Shown here: positions 21,901 through 31,155 of the stretch, one piece after another
How the letters are laid out: every line of letters begins with the position of its first letter
How positions within the stretch are numbered: the stretch's first letter is position 1
Source: Sceloporus undulatus
Lineage: Eukaryota; Chordata; Lepidosauria; Squamata; Phrynosomatidae
DNA: 64,000 nt
Reading direction: 5' to 3'
NCBI RefSeq assembly: GCF_019175285.1
Contig: NC_056527.1
Span: 118,590,133 to 118,654,132 of the forward strand
Program-made: the position numbers and the translations under genes
Notes under the pieces: generated by a model
The model's input: the letters and a program-made list of their open reading frames with translations, nothing else
Databases searched by the model: none
Told to the model about the DNA's origin: nothing

Positions 21901-24900
21901 CTGTAGTGAAATCTGGGGCTGGAGGAGAGTTCTGCAGATATCAATAAATGGGCCCTAGAGAAAACCAAGCCGGAGACCTCCCTCGGAGCCAAGAGCTCGA
22001 AACTGAGGCTGTTGTACTTTGGGCCCCGCATGAGAAGACGGGACTCGCTGGGAAAGACAACAATGCTTGGCAAAATAGAAGGCGGCGGCAAGGAAAGAGG
22101 AAGATCACATTACAGGTAAAGGGGCTCAAGGAAGGTTTGCAAGGGTTTGCAAGAACTGAGCTGCTATGAAAGATCGCATGACAAGTGGAACGACTCAACA
22201 AGGGTTTGCAAGTCCTGAGTTGGGTTGGAAGATTGCGTTGCAGGTGGAGGGACTCAGCCAAGGTTTGCAAGGCTTTGGAAGACCTGAGTGATGCCAAAGG
22301 ACCTGGTGGTCTCTCTCTTATTCATGGGGTCGCCATATGTCAAAGTCAACAAGTTAACAACAGCAATAACAATGATAACAATGATAAGGAAGAGGAGAAT
22401 CCCTGGCATTGTCATTAAAAAGTAAATTTGTCTTTAGGCCATGAACTGGATGAAAATAAAGAGGAGGAAAAAGGAAGACGAAGAAGAGGAAGATGGCTGG
22501 GGGAAGTCGATGGCTGAGTGCCATCCCAAAAAAGTAACTTTTCCAAACCCCAGGCCCTGTGCCAAGCCCAGCTGGACCCCATGGCAGGCTGGGCTCCCTC
22601 GGTCTCTCCATCCCATCCATCCTTTGTCCCTTTTTGGAGGGTGGCAAGTGCGAGGGAGGCTCTCACCGAATGGTGCCTTCGATCTTCTCCTCGTGGAGAT
22701 ACTTCTGGAACATCTCCCGCAGTTCAGCCCAATACATGGGGGCCCCGATCCGCTCGTCCTCCGCTTCGTAAGCGCTCTCGTCGTTTGCCATCACCAACAA
22801 GTCTCCAGGCGTCGGACACGAGGAGCTCCTCAATGAAGCGTAGCCCAGAAGGAAGCCTAAGAAGAAGGAGACCCCAGGATGGAGGGAAAGCATGGCTCAG
22901 AGAGGAGCCTCTCCCAAAAAGGAGTTCATTCCTGTTATCTGGAACTCTGAGACCCAAAATATCCCAAAACCTTTTTCATGGGTGGCTGAGATAGTGGCAC
23001 CTTTGCTTTCCGAGGGTCCAGTGTGCGCAAACATTATTTCATGCACAAAGTTATTTAAAATATTATGCATGAAATGGCCTTCTGGCTCCGTCTGCCGTCA
23101 GCCCTCCATGTCCACAGGTTTATTTTACTTTTTATCCGCAGGTTCAAGCATAAAAATGTTCCAAAAAGATATAAATTCCAAAAAGCAAACCTTGAATTTG
23201 CCATTTTATATAAAGGAGGCCATTTCATTATGCCATTGTTTTAATAAGTCTTGGGCATCCATGGATTTTGGTATCAGTGGCAGTTCCTGGAAGCAAACCC
23301 CAGCGGATACCAAGGATCATAATGATGATGATGATGATAATAATAATAATACCCTATTGTCTATAATGGGACTTGACCACCCATAGATTTTCATATCCAT
23401 GAAGGGGGGGGGGGTCCTGGAACCAAACCCCAGCGGATCCCAAGGGCTCAGAAACATAAATGAATTTTGTGTTTAGACTTGGGTCCCATCTCCAAGATTT
23501 CTCATTATATACATGCAAATGTTCCAAAATCCGAAAAACTCCCCAATCCCAAACATTTCTGGTCCAAAGCATTTTGGAGAAGGGAGACTCAACCTGTATT
23601 CATTATAGTTGGCTCTTTGGGGGAAATAATCCCTTCTTGTTCTTGCTCACATCCTGTGTGTTGTGTTGCTTTTGTTTTGTGAGGGGCATGCATCTTAGAA
23701 AGGAACTTTTCCAGCGGTTATCCTGACGGACTATGAAAATGACTTTGGTCAAGAGCAAATACGGACCTTAGAATTTATAAGAGACTCTTTTTCAGTAGAT
23801 AACATCCAAGGGGAGCCGTGTTGGACATATAGCAAATCCAGTAAAAACAATCCACCAAACAGCGACACCTTTATTGGACCAACCAAAACGCACAATATAC
23901 GTGTTGCAAGCTTTCAAAGCTCCATGGGTTTCTTCTCTGGAAAAGTGACTCTTTTAACTTCCGAGGTTTGTTTGTGTCCCTATCCGCCCAATGTCCTTTT
24001 TGCAGAGATCTACTGAAAAATCCAGTCAAAACCCCGCCAAACACTGTAACCTTTATTGGATGCACAATATACACGTTGCAAGCTTTCGAAGCACCATGGG
24101 CTTATTCTTTATCAGGAAAGGTGTTACAAACCAGACAGAAAGGAGAAATTGAAGATGTTAGTCCTAGGCCTGCATTTTGCTGTTTTTGCCCTTCTGGCCA
24201 TGGAGAGTCTCAAAGTCCAGGAAATTTAACATCCATTTGCAACACAACAAGGACACTTCCTTTGCAATCCAAGATGTCTCCATCCTTTGTGAGGCTACAG
24301 TTTTCCTGATGCAAAAGCATGAAGGCTTCTTGAGAAATCCATTGTCCTCTGCCTAAGAAAGGAGCCTGTGTTCTTACAAAGGATGGAGACATCTTGGATT
24401 GCCAAGGAAGTGTCTTTATTGTTGTGTTGCAAATGAATGTTAAATATCCTGGACTTTGAGAAGGAGGAGGACCAGCCATCATCCTACAAGAAATGCCCCT
24501 CCAGACCATCTGAACTGAGAATAAAAACAGCAAAATACAGGCCTAGGACTAACATCTTCAGTTTTTCCCTCTTGTTTGGTTTGTAACACCTTTGACTGAT
24601 GAAGAAGAAGCCAGTGGAGCTTCAAAAGCTTGCAACACGTATATTGTGCGTTTTGGTTTATCCAATAAAGGTTTTATTGGATTTTTCAGTGGACGTCTGC
24701 AAAAAGGACATTGGGTGGATGTGGGCACAAATGAACCTTGGAAGTTAAAAGAGTAACTTTTCCAACGAAGAAGCCAGTGGGGCTTCTAAAGCTTGCGACA
24801 TGTATATTGTGTGTTTTGGTTGGCCCAATAAAGGTGTCTCTGTTTGGTGGATTTTGGATGATGCTGTACTACTTTTCCAGTGGGTGTGCAGGTGGTTTGA

Positions 24901-25892
24901 ATGGTCAAGAAAAGGGACATTTCATACTGCAAGATTGAGACATGGAGCCATCCTCTTGCTCTCTGGGAAACGCTGCACAGTTATTCTGCTAGAGAAATAA
25001 CTAACAACAACAAGGGGCTGCACCTGCATTGCACCGACCGAGGAGGATGCACTTTGACATTGCTTTCATGATTATTGCTGTAGGATCCTGCAATTTTCTG
25101 TTTGTGGTGCCACCAGCATTCTCTAAGAGAAGGCTAAACATCTCACAAATCTACAAATCCCAGAATTCCAGAGCATGGAGCCGTGGCAGTTAAAGCCATG
25201 CTGTCAAACTGCATTAATTCTGCAGTCTGGATGCTGCTGGGGCCTTTGACCGGAGCAAAGTTTGGAGAAATGGCTTTTGGAGGAGTCTACAATCTCCCGG
25301 ACAGCATGATTTGCAACCCCAGAATGGGAAAAGGGGGTGGTGGGCTACAGATCCCCATAATCCCCCCAATTCTGGGAGTCCGTAGCCCCCCCTAAGAAGC
25401 CACTTTTCCAAATGGTTACCAAACAATGGTTCTCCCCATCCCACATCTGTGGCTGGATCCATGTGACCTGGTTTCTCTCACCCATGACGAAGGCGAAGAG
25501 GACCCCAAGGACTACATAGAGGACAGCTTTCCATGGAGGGCATCGTGCCCCAGCGTCCCTGGCCTTCTCGCCGTTGCTGCCGTGGCCTCCCAGCGTGGCT
25601 CCCGGAGGAAGGGGCCCCTCGGCCTCCACGACCTTCATCTGGAGCCCCTCGGGGTCAGGATCTGCGTCGGCCTCCGTGGGGTTTCTGTAGATGGTGTAGG
25701 ACCTTCGGGGTGGCTTCTTGGTCTTCTGGGGTGGAGAGAAGGGGATCAGGTGAAAGGGTCTGGTGTGATCAAGGAGATTTGGGGTCACACACCTGGGGTG
25801 GGGGACAAAGCCCCCATCCAGGCCTCGTACTGAGTTGCTGACCCCCATCTTACCCTGCGCTGGTGTTGCAACTGAGCTCTCCAAAAGTCCAT
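10628..25892 (-). CDS. TFR2: Transferrin receptor 2
   Basis: Single-pass type II membrane receptor for diferric transferrin, acting in hepatic iron sensing and erythroid EPO-receptor signalling. Coding exons, 5' to 3': 25892-25854, 25725-25482, 22856-22667, 21408-21268, 21147-21036, 20529-20407, 18846-18730, 18036-17897, 16992-16820, 16697-16578, 16181-16099, 14952-14889, 14092-14025, 13704-13628, 13301-13217, 12798-12571, 11951-11811, 10870-10628. They total 2388 nt, or 795 aa (human 801), in 18 exons as in human, with all phases compatible. The start ATG (25892-25890) has a strong context (ACCATGG). The predicted transmembrane helix is at residues about 80-103 ([16 protein letters not shown]...). 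Diagnostic blocks are [60 protein letters not shown] and the C-terminus [13 protein letters not shown]. The juxtamembrane stalk has one Cys where human has two. No frameshift or stop is seen. Confidence 0.98.
11066..11236 (-). mobile_element. Sauria-type SINE fragment
   Basis: Reverse orientation: 'gccttcaagtcgtttcc' (Bov-B-like 3' tail) through 'gagagtgtgtcttgccc' toward the tRNA-like head. Lies in the last TFR2 intron. Confidence 0.75.
11240..11560. mobile_element. Pogo/Tigger-like MITE with duplicated head
   Basis: The head 'ccttggtatccactgg' and then 'tggatgctcaaatcccatta' occurs, followed by triplets and a second head 'ccttggtatcctctggggtt', then the usual body and the tail 'gatatggagggctaagtgta'. 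Confidence 0.6.
12060..12430. other. TFR2 intron: repeat remnants
   Basis: 12210-12290 matches the 'accaaagtgcacattgtac' element also found at 23800-24880. 12290-12430 is A-rich with 'caattaaaaacag', as in LINE tail-like sequence at 19.7 kb. No exon is seen. Confidence 0.4.
13340..13480 (-). mobile_element. Sauria-type SINE fragment with (GTT)n tail
   Basis: (GTT)n followed by 'actttcaagtcatttcttgc' and 'gcaagtttcttctgaggcag', i.e. the 3' half of the SINE in reverse. Lies between two TFR2 exons only about 330 bp apart. Confidence 0.75.
13492..13545. repeat. (ATGG)n microsatellite
   Basis: Imperfect ATGG tetranucleotides within a short TFR2 intron. Confidence 0.9.
14352..14524. repeat. (ATCC)n/(ATCT)n microsatellite
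   Basis: ATCC-rich start, then an almost pure ATCT run (about 14432-14508), in a TFR2 intron. Confidence 0.95.
15118..15345 (+). mobile_element. Sauria-type SINE, near full length
   Basis: The tRNA-like head 'agtggtttgagcattggac' and B-box 'agttcgaatccc' are followed by 'gcaagtcacactctctcagc', then the Bov-B-like tail 'ggatcgccataagtc' and (CAA)n. Confidence 0.85.
15435..15762. mobile_element. MITE of the 'ggttgagacccccgtatctgg' family
   Basis: The ends 'gttgagacccccgtatct' and 'aagggaaattcatcctc' form weak inverted repeats. The interior 'tttatttcatgcacaaa' and 'gtgtttagacatgg' is shared with 22925-23605, where the element is split by other insertions. Confidence 0.55.
15790..16012 (+). mobile_element. 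Sauria-type SINE, near full length
   Basis: Same module order as the copy at 15118-15345: 'agtggtttgagacttgg', B-box-like 'ggtttgaatcccc', and tail 'cataagtcagaaacgacttg'. Confidence 0.85.
16210..16520. repeat. Two-copy direct repeat with YY1-like motif
   Basis: Two same-orientation copies about 172 bp apart each contain 'gtagattcctagcat', 'cccccaattga', 'ctataaatggc' and 'ccctttaaggcggc(t/c)atc'. A third partial copy is at 19245-19290. The reverse strand of the last block reads AAAAAAGATGGCCGCC, like a YY1 site. Lies in TFR2 intron 10. Confidence 0.75.
17060..17530. mobile_element. Palindromic MITE half plus 'gtgtgaaaacc' repeat
   Basis: 17060-17165 carries 'aatccagtttgacaccactt' and 'tgcagtgtagacgcacc' of the palindromic family described at 58238-58458. 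17166-17530 belongs with the 'hold-cacac / gcgtaattacgc' repeats at 26205-26430 and 63535-63860. Both lie in TFR2 intron 8. Confidence 0.5.
18255..18630. repeat. Two tandem copies of a 'gtccaggaggaattcc' repeat
   Basis: The copies at about 18275-18445 and 18460-18625 share 'ccatttc', 'ctgtccaggaggaattcc' and 'cctccatt'. Further copies are at 20270-20365 (reverse), 28585-28790 and 44130-44230. Unclassified interspersed family; the mode of spread is unknown. Confidence 0.6.
18893..19145 (-). mobile_element. Sauria-type SINE, near full length
   Basis: (GTT)n, then the reverse complement of tail, body ('gagagtgtgactcgtctaag') and tRNA-like head ('tgaacccaggtctccagag'). Confidence 0.85.
19360..20020. 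other. AT-rich TFR2 intron with LINE-tail-like sequence
   Basis: 19590-19780 has (TTTATT)n, 'tcctgctcttttcccag' and 'caattaaaaac', as in LINE 3' tails. The rest is AT-rich DNA without a recognisable element or exon. Confidence 0.35.
20185..20280 (-). mobile_element. Sauria-type SINE tail fragment
   Basis: 'gttgttgtgtgcctccaagt' and 'ggcaaccctaaggtcaccc', the 3' half in reverse, about 125 bp from a TFR2 exon. Confidence 0.65.
20600..20885. mobile_element. TA-flanked MITE relative ('gaggacctagagattcc')
   Basis: Contains alternating-orientation 'ctctaggaagctccagg' and 'ggaggacttagagattcc' and ends 'ccgtaaatgtggaggttt'. Same family as 4490-4830, 71 bp upstream (in transcript terms) of TFR2 exon 6. 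Confidence 0.55.
21840..22330 (+). mobile_element. Bov-B/RTE LINE 3' fragment
   Basis: Decayed codons for [16 protein letters not shown] and MLGKIEG, as in the Bov-B C-terminus, followed by 3' sequence with repeated 'aggtttgcaag' and 'atggggtcgccatatgtc'. 22110-22290 carries about three internal copies of a 65-70 bp unit. Confidence 0.65.
22925..23605. mobile_element. MITE split by nested pogo-like MITEs
   Basis: 22925-23090 and 23455-23605 are the two halves of the element seen intact at 15435-15762. The gap holds a pogo-like MITE (about 23098-23311) and a second head (23355-23450) with 'aaccccagcggatcccaag'. Confidence 0.6.
23800..24890. mobile_element. Cluster of 'acacgttgcaagctttcgaag' inverted elements
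   Basis: Copies of 'cctttattggaccaacc', 'cgttgcaagctttc' and 'gggcttcttcat' occur near 23870, 24050, 24600 and 24790 in both orientations, with 'tccatcctttgt' blocks forming an inverted pair (24280-24400). Other pieces are at 12210-12290 and 29010-29265. Unclassified DNA-transposon-like family. Confidence 0.5.
25115..25235. mobile_element. Palindromic MITE half
   Basis: 'ctacaaatcccagaattcc' to 'gcattaattctgcagtctgg', the right half of the family seen complete at 58238-58458. Confidence 0.6.
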
Positions 25893-26032
25893 GGTGTCTT
25901 TGAGTTGCGCCCGGGGCCCGCCCTGCAGGGCTGGAGGGAGGAACAACACACAAGTGTGTAAGACCGCAATAGGAGAAAACCAAGGATCAAGAGGAGGGAG
26001 CCAACGCCAGAAGGGCGAGGCGGTTGGGTACG

Positions 26033-26106
26033 TGATAATTTATCGGGGGCTCCGGCTTTGGGGCTCTTATCAGGCCCTGCAGGCTGCCAGCCCAGCGCTG
26101 ACGTCG
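26033..26106 (-). promoter_or_regulatory. Candidate TFR2 promoter with GATA and CRE-like sites
   Basis: Within 140-215 bp upstream of the TFR2 ATG lie TGATAA (26033-26038), TTATC (26040-26044), CTTATCAG (26066-26073) and TGACGTCG (26099-26106, 7/8 of a CRE). GATA-1 control of mammalian TFR2 is established knowledge. Use of these sites here is inference. A possible acceptor (ctgcag) at 25923-25928 leaves open whether a separate 5' UTR exon exists. Confidence 0.4.
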
Positions 26107-26204
26107 GCTGAGCCATCTTCCCTGTCCCTGGCAAACATACATCTCTCTTGCCCAGGCTGCTGCCACCATTTATTGTTTCATTGCTTCTTTATTACTTATG
26201 GGAT

Positions 26205-26430
26205 CTTGTAACACCTTTGAGACTAAAGAATTTATCACACGGGGGACAATTGGAAGTATAAACCGTCATTAACCCATGACAATCCTGCAGTTGTGATAAT
26301 AGTTTTCACACAGCGTTGTGTTCAAAGCACTATTATCCCATGAATTACCTGTGATGATCCTGCAAATGCACTAATGGTTTTCAGACAAAGTCATGTTCAA
26401 TGCACTCCTTGAATGCAATTACGCTCTGTC
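26205..26430. repeat. 'tttatcacacggggg' interspersed repeat
   Basis: Contains 'caattggaagtataaacc', 'cattaacccatgacaatcc' and twice 'ggttttcacac/agac'. The reverse-complement relative is at 63535-63860. It probably folds back and is non-coding. Begins about 300 bp upstream of TFR2. Confidence 0.55.
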
Positions 26431-27904
26431 TCCTTGATGCGGGTTCTCTGCCAATATGTTCTAAATCCTAAAATGAATCTAGATCTAAATCTAAAATCTA
26501 AATAGTTATAAAATAGTCAGACAATGTTTAAAACACAGTGAAGAAAATGATAGCATTAAATTCCTATCAGGTTAAGAAGAACAGTAAAGAAACAACCTTT
26601 ATTTTATTGTTATTAAAGGACATTATTCTCCTACAGAAAGTAAGTTGCAACCGTCCCCAACTCGGTGTGCCTCCTCCCCACTGTGTCTGGCTCCAGTTCC
26701 CATTATCCCTAGCCAACAGGGCCAAGGACCATGCTGGCTGGGGACGATGGAGTCTGCTGCTGCATCCCAATGCAGAATGGAAAGAGCGAAGGTTGGGGGA
26801 GGCTGAGGTTGACCGTTCTCCAATAAATGCTAGCCTTCCTCTCTTCCTTTTGCTGCTCTCTCTCCTTCCATCCAGTTAAATATTACCTTCTGTGTGCCCT
26901 GAGTCCGGAAAGACTGGCTCGCAGGAATGAAGCTTGGCTGCCCCAACGGTTCCCTTTCCCCCCAGATTTTCTGACCTTCCTTCCTTTCCAGAGACCCACA
27001 TTGAGCGGCTGTTTCTTTTAACTGGGGCTGAAAGTTCCTGCCATCGTCCCAAGAAACAGCTTCAGACAGGTGCCCCCTTGGCTTCACCCACTCAATCAGG
27101 GTGCATCTACACTAGAAATAATGCAGTTTGGCACCACTTTAAGTGCCACAGAATCATAGGAATATATCACACGGAGCTTTTGAGTGGTTTTGGGGCTCAG
27201 TTCCAGCTCACTTCTGAAGTGTTTGCACTTCCAACGATGTGGTTTCATGTCATAAAGAGACTGTTTTATCAGACGCCATTGATTTCAATGGGAGCCCCGT
27301 GGGAATTGCTTCAGCAGCGTTTCTGAAGTCACCCCTCATTTTGGTAAAAACGGGGAAAAAGTGACTCCAGAGAATTGGCTTCCAGGCTGCCTTCGATGGC
27401 ACTGCGATTTGGTCTGGTGTGGAAAAGCACTCTGATGCCACCCTCCTTGGCCCCTGCGTCCTGCTCCGTCATCCCTCTCCTCCTCCTTCATACCATCTCC
27501 TCCTCTCTGCCAACCAGCCGATCCCACCATCCCCTGTTTCCTCCTAGACCCCGATCTGCTCCACTCCTTCACCCTGACACCTAACCCATCATCCCCTGAC
27601 TGCTCCTGCATCCCCCTCTCGCCCCCTCTCCACCTAACCCAATACAATATGCTCTCACTCCCCTTTGCTTGAGTCCGCATCACGTGACTTGCTTGGAATC
27701 GAACTGACTCCGCTTCCCCCTCAATTCGGAAGGACAACAGAAAGGCAGCCAGGTGTGGAAAAACATGACGTTTTAACCTCAATCCGCATTGCTAGAGAGG
27801 AGTGACTCTGGATCTGGTGTGGAAAAACATCACGCTTTGCATTGCTAGAACAGGAATGACTGCGGATCTGAGCTGCAAACCGCCCCCCCCCCAACGTGTG
27901 ATAA
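26431..27904. other. TFR2 upstream flank, no gene recognised
   Basis: 27090-27165 is a palindromic-MITE piece ('gcatctacactagaaataat'). 27160-27900 holds pieces around 'tctggtgtggaaaaacatcac' present at least three times (27415, 27750, 27815), suggesting a decayed repeat. No splice-bounded coding segment was found. Confidence 0.4.
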
Positions 27905-28260
27905 GGTCCGTAGAATGATAGCATTGGTAGAGACCCCAAGAAGGGCCCTGATCCCGTCCAGCCCTCTTCTGCCATGCAGGAACTCTCAATCACAGCATCC
28001 CCATTGACAGCTGGCCCTCCAGCCTCTGTTTAAAGACCTCTGAAAAAGGAGACTCTGCCATAATCTCCATTGAGGGAGTCTGTTCCACTGTCAAACAGCC
28101 CTTACTCTCAAGAAGCTCCTCCTAATGTTGAGCTGGAATCTCTTTTCCTGCAGCTTGCACCCATTGCTGCATTGGGTCCTGTTCTCTGGAGCAGCAGAAA
28201 ACAAGCTTGAAAAGGCACATTTCCAAGCTCTGCAGTCAAGGGTCAAGGGCTCCCTCAGCC
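27905..28260 (-). mobile_element. CR1 LINE 3' fragment
   Basis: Antisense CR1 end: 'ccagccctcttctgccatgc', 'cctctgtttaaagacctctg' and 'ctcctaatgttgagctgg'. In sense this encodes the CR1 C-terminus (QLNIR..., VESPSLEVFK-like remnants). Confidence 0.8.
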
Positions 28261-28584
28261 GGCCATGTCTCTACCCCTAGGATCCCAAACCGTTCACTTT
28301 TGCTCCCCTAAACATCCAATAATGGCAGAGCAAGGAAGCCCAGTCTGTGGCTGATGCCATTTGGGGCTTGAATTGGAAATAACCTTTGCCCCCCGACTTA
28401 CTGACTCTTGAGGAGACCTGGCTTTTTGGAGACGGCTTCCGAATTCGGTTTATTCCGGCAGTCCTGGTCCCTTCTCCCTTTGCTTCTGTCCACTTTCCTG
28501 GGGCCGCTCCTCCCTCGAGGCCAAAGTGACTTCTAGGCCACTGACCCCTGGACACAGGGAAAGGGAGCTCCCTCTGGACGCAGG

Positions 28585-28790
28585 GGGACCAGCCACGTCC
28601 TCCTTTCCCAAGACATGTCCTACATTCCCAGCCTTCAGTCAGTTCCAAAATGGCCACCATTTTGAGCATGCCTAAGAATCAGAAATTTATATCTCTGTAA
28701 CCATTTCTAGTTTCAACTTTCTAATGTCCTACATTTTTATTTAATGACCTACATTTTCTGATGCATTTAGGATATCTGGTCGCCCTGTTT
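28585..28790. repeat. 'gtcctcctttcc' interspersed repeat
   Basis: Shares 'gtcctacattcccagcc' and 'ttccaaaatggccaccat' with the tandem copies at 18255-18630. Confidence 0.5.
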
Positions 28791-29009
28791 AGACAGCGCT
28801 GCTGCTATTACAGGCATGGAGCTGGAGGAAGTTACTTTTTGGACACCAAATCCTAACCAACATGGGGGATTCTAGAAGTCTAGCCCCCCAAAAAGTAACT
28901 TTCCCAAGCTCTGGCTGGATGATTTTAAACATGGGGGTCCAAAAGAGTAACTTTGCCCACCCCTCACCTCCCTTGCAGCTTCCCTACAGAAATGGTTGGG
29001 CAATTATTA

Positions 29010-29265
29010 TTTTTGTCCAATGCTCCACATCCACATCCCAAAGTACAATAGCACCCCAAATCCACAAAACACAACCAACCCAAATGCACAAATGCACATG
29101 TTGCAAAGTTTCAAAGCTCCACCTGATTCTTCATCATGAAAAGACTTTAAAACCCTTTGAATGACGAAGATGGAGCTTGCAAAGCTTGCAGCGTGTGCTT
29201 TGCGCGTTTCCATTGGCCCAGGGAAGGTTGCACCGTTTGGTGGATTTTGGGTGTTATTGTACTTT
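29010..29265. mobile_element. Foldback element, 'gcacatgttgcaaag' family
   Basis: Left arm 'aatgcacaaatgcacatgt' and right arm 'ttgcagcgtgtgctttgcg' are imperfect inverted repeats around 'cctgattcttcatcatg'. Related to 23800-24890. Confidence 0.5.
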
Positions 29266-29299
29266 GCGCTTTTCCTCTTCTGAATCTTCAAAGGATCTT

Positions 29300-29455
29300 C
29301 AGACTATCTCACAATATTGTAATAGTTTAATTCCATTTTAATTATCACTTTTGTGGGTTTTTAACTGTACTGTGTTTTTAGACTGTAAGTTGCTTTTGAG
29401 TCCCAATTTAGGGGGGAAAGCGAGGTACAAATAAAGATGATGATGATGATGTTAA
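29300..29455 (+). mobile_element. LINE 3' tail-like fragment with (GAT)n
   Basis: 'gactgtaagttgcttttgag' and 'aaagcgaggtacaaataaag', followed by (GAT)n, typical of CR1/L2-derived 3' tails in reptiles. Confidence 0.45.
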
Positions 29456-29690
29456 TTTGTTTTATTTTTTATTTATATACCGCTATTCCAAAGATCATAG
29501 CGGTGAAGAGCAAGTAAGCTAATTTGCCCCCAACAGTCTGGGTACTCATTTTAGCTCCCTCCTCGGAAGGATGCAAGCCTGAGTCGAGCTTGGGCCCTTT
29601 TGCTGGTCTTGAACTCGCAACCTTGTGGTTTCGAGTGAATGGCTGCAGGACGGGCATTGAGCCACGTGCCACCAGGGCTCCTTCAGTCCT
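29456..29690 (-). mobile_element. tRNA-derived SINE, near full length
   Basis: Reverse copy of 6164-6435: 'tttatttatataccgctatt' at the 3' end, 'gaactcgcaaccttg' (reverse B-box) and 'ttgagccacgtgccaccagg' at the head. Confidence 0.8.
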
Positions 29691-30339
29691 TCAAATTCCC
29701 TTCCACAAATCCCCTTTATCTTGAGATAAATGTTGATGATGATGATGGTGATGATGATGATGATGGTTGTGGTTCTGATGGAGGGTTCCTAATTCAGGAT
29801 TACAAACCTGGCTTCACAGACTTCTGCATCTTTGCACATTGTTGACAAAGAGTTGCAGGCTGATGCGCAGATGCAGGTCTTGCCCAGCTGCCAGATTTTC
29901 TTGCACCGCAGATTTTGAGCCTAAACTTTAGCTTTTGCATTTGTTTCCATTTAGGTTCTGAGTTCGAATTTCCCCATAGGGCTACGGTGTCCAGATGCCA
30001 AAAAAAGACAGGGTTCTTACATGGGGAGGAAGGGGAATATGCAGCCATATGGACCTTAATTGGGTACAAGTCAGCGCGCCTTGCTCCTCTTGTTGGTATC
30101 CCTTGTTCCACGCAATGAATAGCCTTGGGTTCATTCTGCTGCAGTGTTTTCTCAAGATAAAGGGGATTTGTGGAAGGGAATTCCAAGGACAGAAGTGAAC
30201 TCAGTTCCTTAACCTTTTTGGGCAAGAAGGAAATGCCTCTTGGACCCGGATGCCTCCTCCTCCTCCATCTCACCGTTTGCTCTCTTTAACCCCTTGGTGC
30301 AATGGGGCAAAAGGGGAAAGATCTGGGGTGTGGGACCCA
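29691..30339. other. Spacer, nothing coding recognised
   Basis: Contains a (GAT)n run at 29730-29765 and otherwise unique-looking DNA. 'ccccttTATCTTGAGATAAa' near 29710 and 'tcaagataaaggggatttgt' near 30152 are in opposite orientation, so the segment 29690-30175 is bounded by inverted copies of about 25 bp. Confidence 0.45.
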
Positions 30340-31155
30340 TTCACACCATGTTATTATGGCGCTATGAGCCCACTTGACGCAATTGTAGTGCTATGAGTCC
30401 ATTTTATGCAGTTATAGCACCATGAGCCCACTTTGTAAAGTTATAGTGCTATGAGCCCACTTGACACAGTTATAGGGCTGTGAGTCCATTTTATGCAATT
30501 GCAGGGCAAGGATTCCACCTTAAGCAATTATGGCACTCAACTACTTTATGCAGTTTTAGCACTGAGTCTGCTTTACTCAGTTGTAGCACTACGATTTCAA
30601 TGTACAAAATTATGCTATGATTCCACTTTGCGCAATTATAGCCCTGATTCCATTTTACACAGTTATAAAGCTGTGAGCCCACTTCATGCAATTACAGCGC
30701 TATAAGTCTGCTCTACACAACTAGTCTATAGGGCTACAAGTGCTTTATGCAATGATAGCACTATGATTCCACTTTATGATGTTGTAGCGCTATCAGCCCA
30801 TTTTACACAATTGTAGGGCTAGGAGTCCACTTTGTGCATTTATGGCGCTAAACTATTTTATGCAGCTTTGGCACTGAGTCCACTTTACGTAGTTATAGTG
30901 TTAGGACTGCATCTTATCCAGTTATAGTGCTAAGATTTCACTTTACGCAATCATGCTATGATTCCGCTTCATGCAGTTATAGCGCTATGATCCCACTTTA
31001 TGTAATCATAACACTAGAAGTCCACTTTACACCATTTTTCTGCTATGAGCATTTTATGCAGTTATAGGGCTATGACTGCATTTTTGCAATTATAGCGCTA
31101 TGGGTCCGCTTTATACGGTTTTAGTGCTAGGAGTCCACCTGACTCAATTATAGAT
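30340..31155. repeat. Minisatellite, unit about 35-37 bp, roughly 22 units
   Basis: Degenerate head-to-tail units of the type 'tttatgcagttatagcgcta' plus 'tgagtccac'. It runs for 815 bp without another insertion. Units differ in many positions, so the array is old. It lies in the TFR2-EPO spacer. Confidence 0.9.

Noticed and set aside
26033-26106. A separate gene upstream of TFR2 on the + strand sharing this promoter
   Set aside because: No splice-bounded coding segment was found on the + strand up to 34 kb.
30340-31155. CRISPR-like array of spaced repeats
   Set aside because: Units are contiguous and degenerate without unique spacers, and the DNA is vertebrate.
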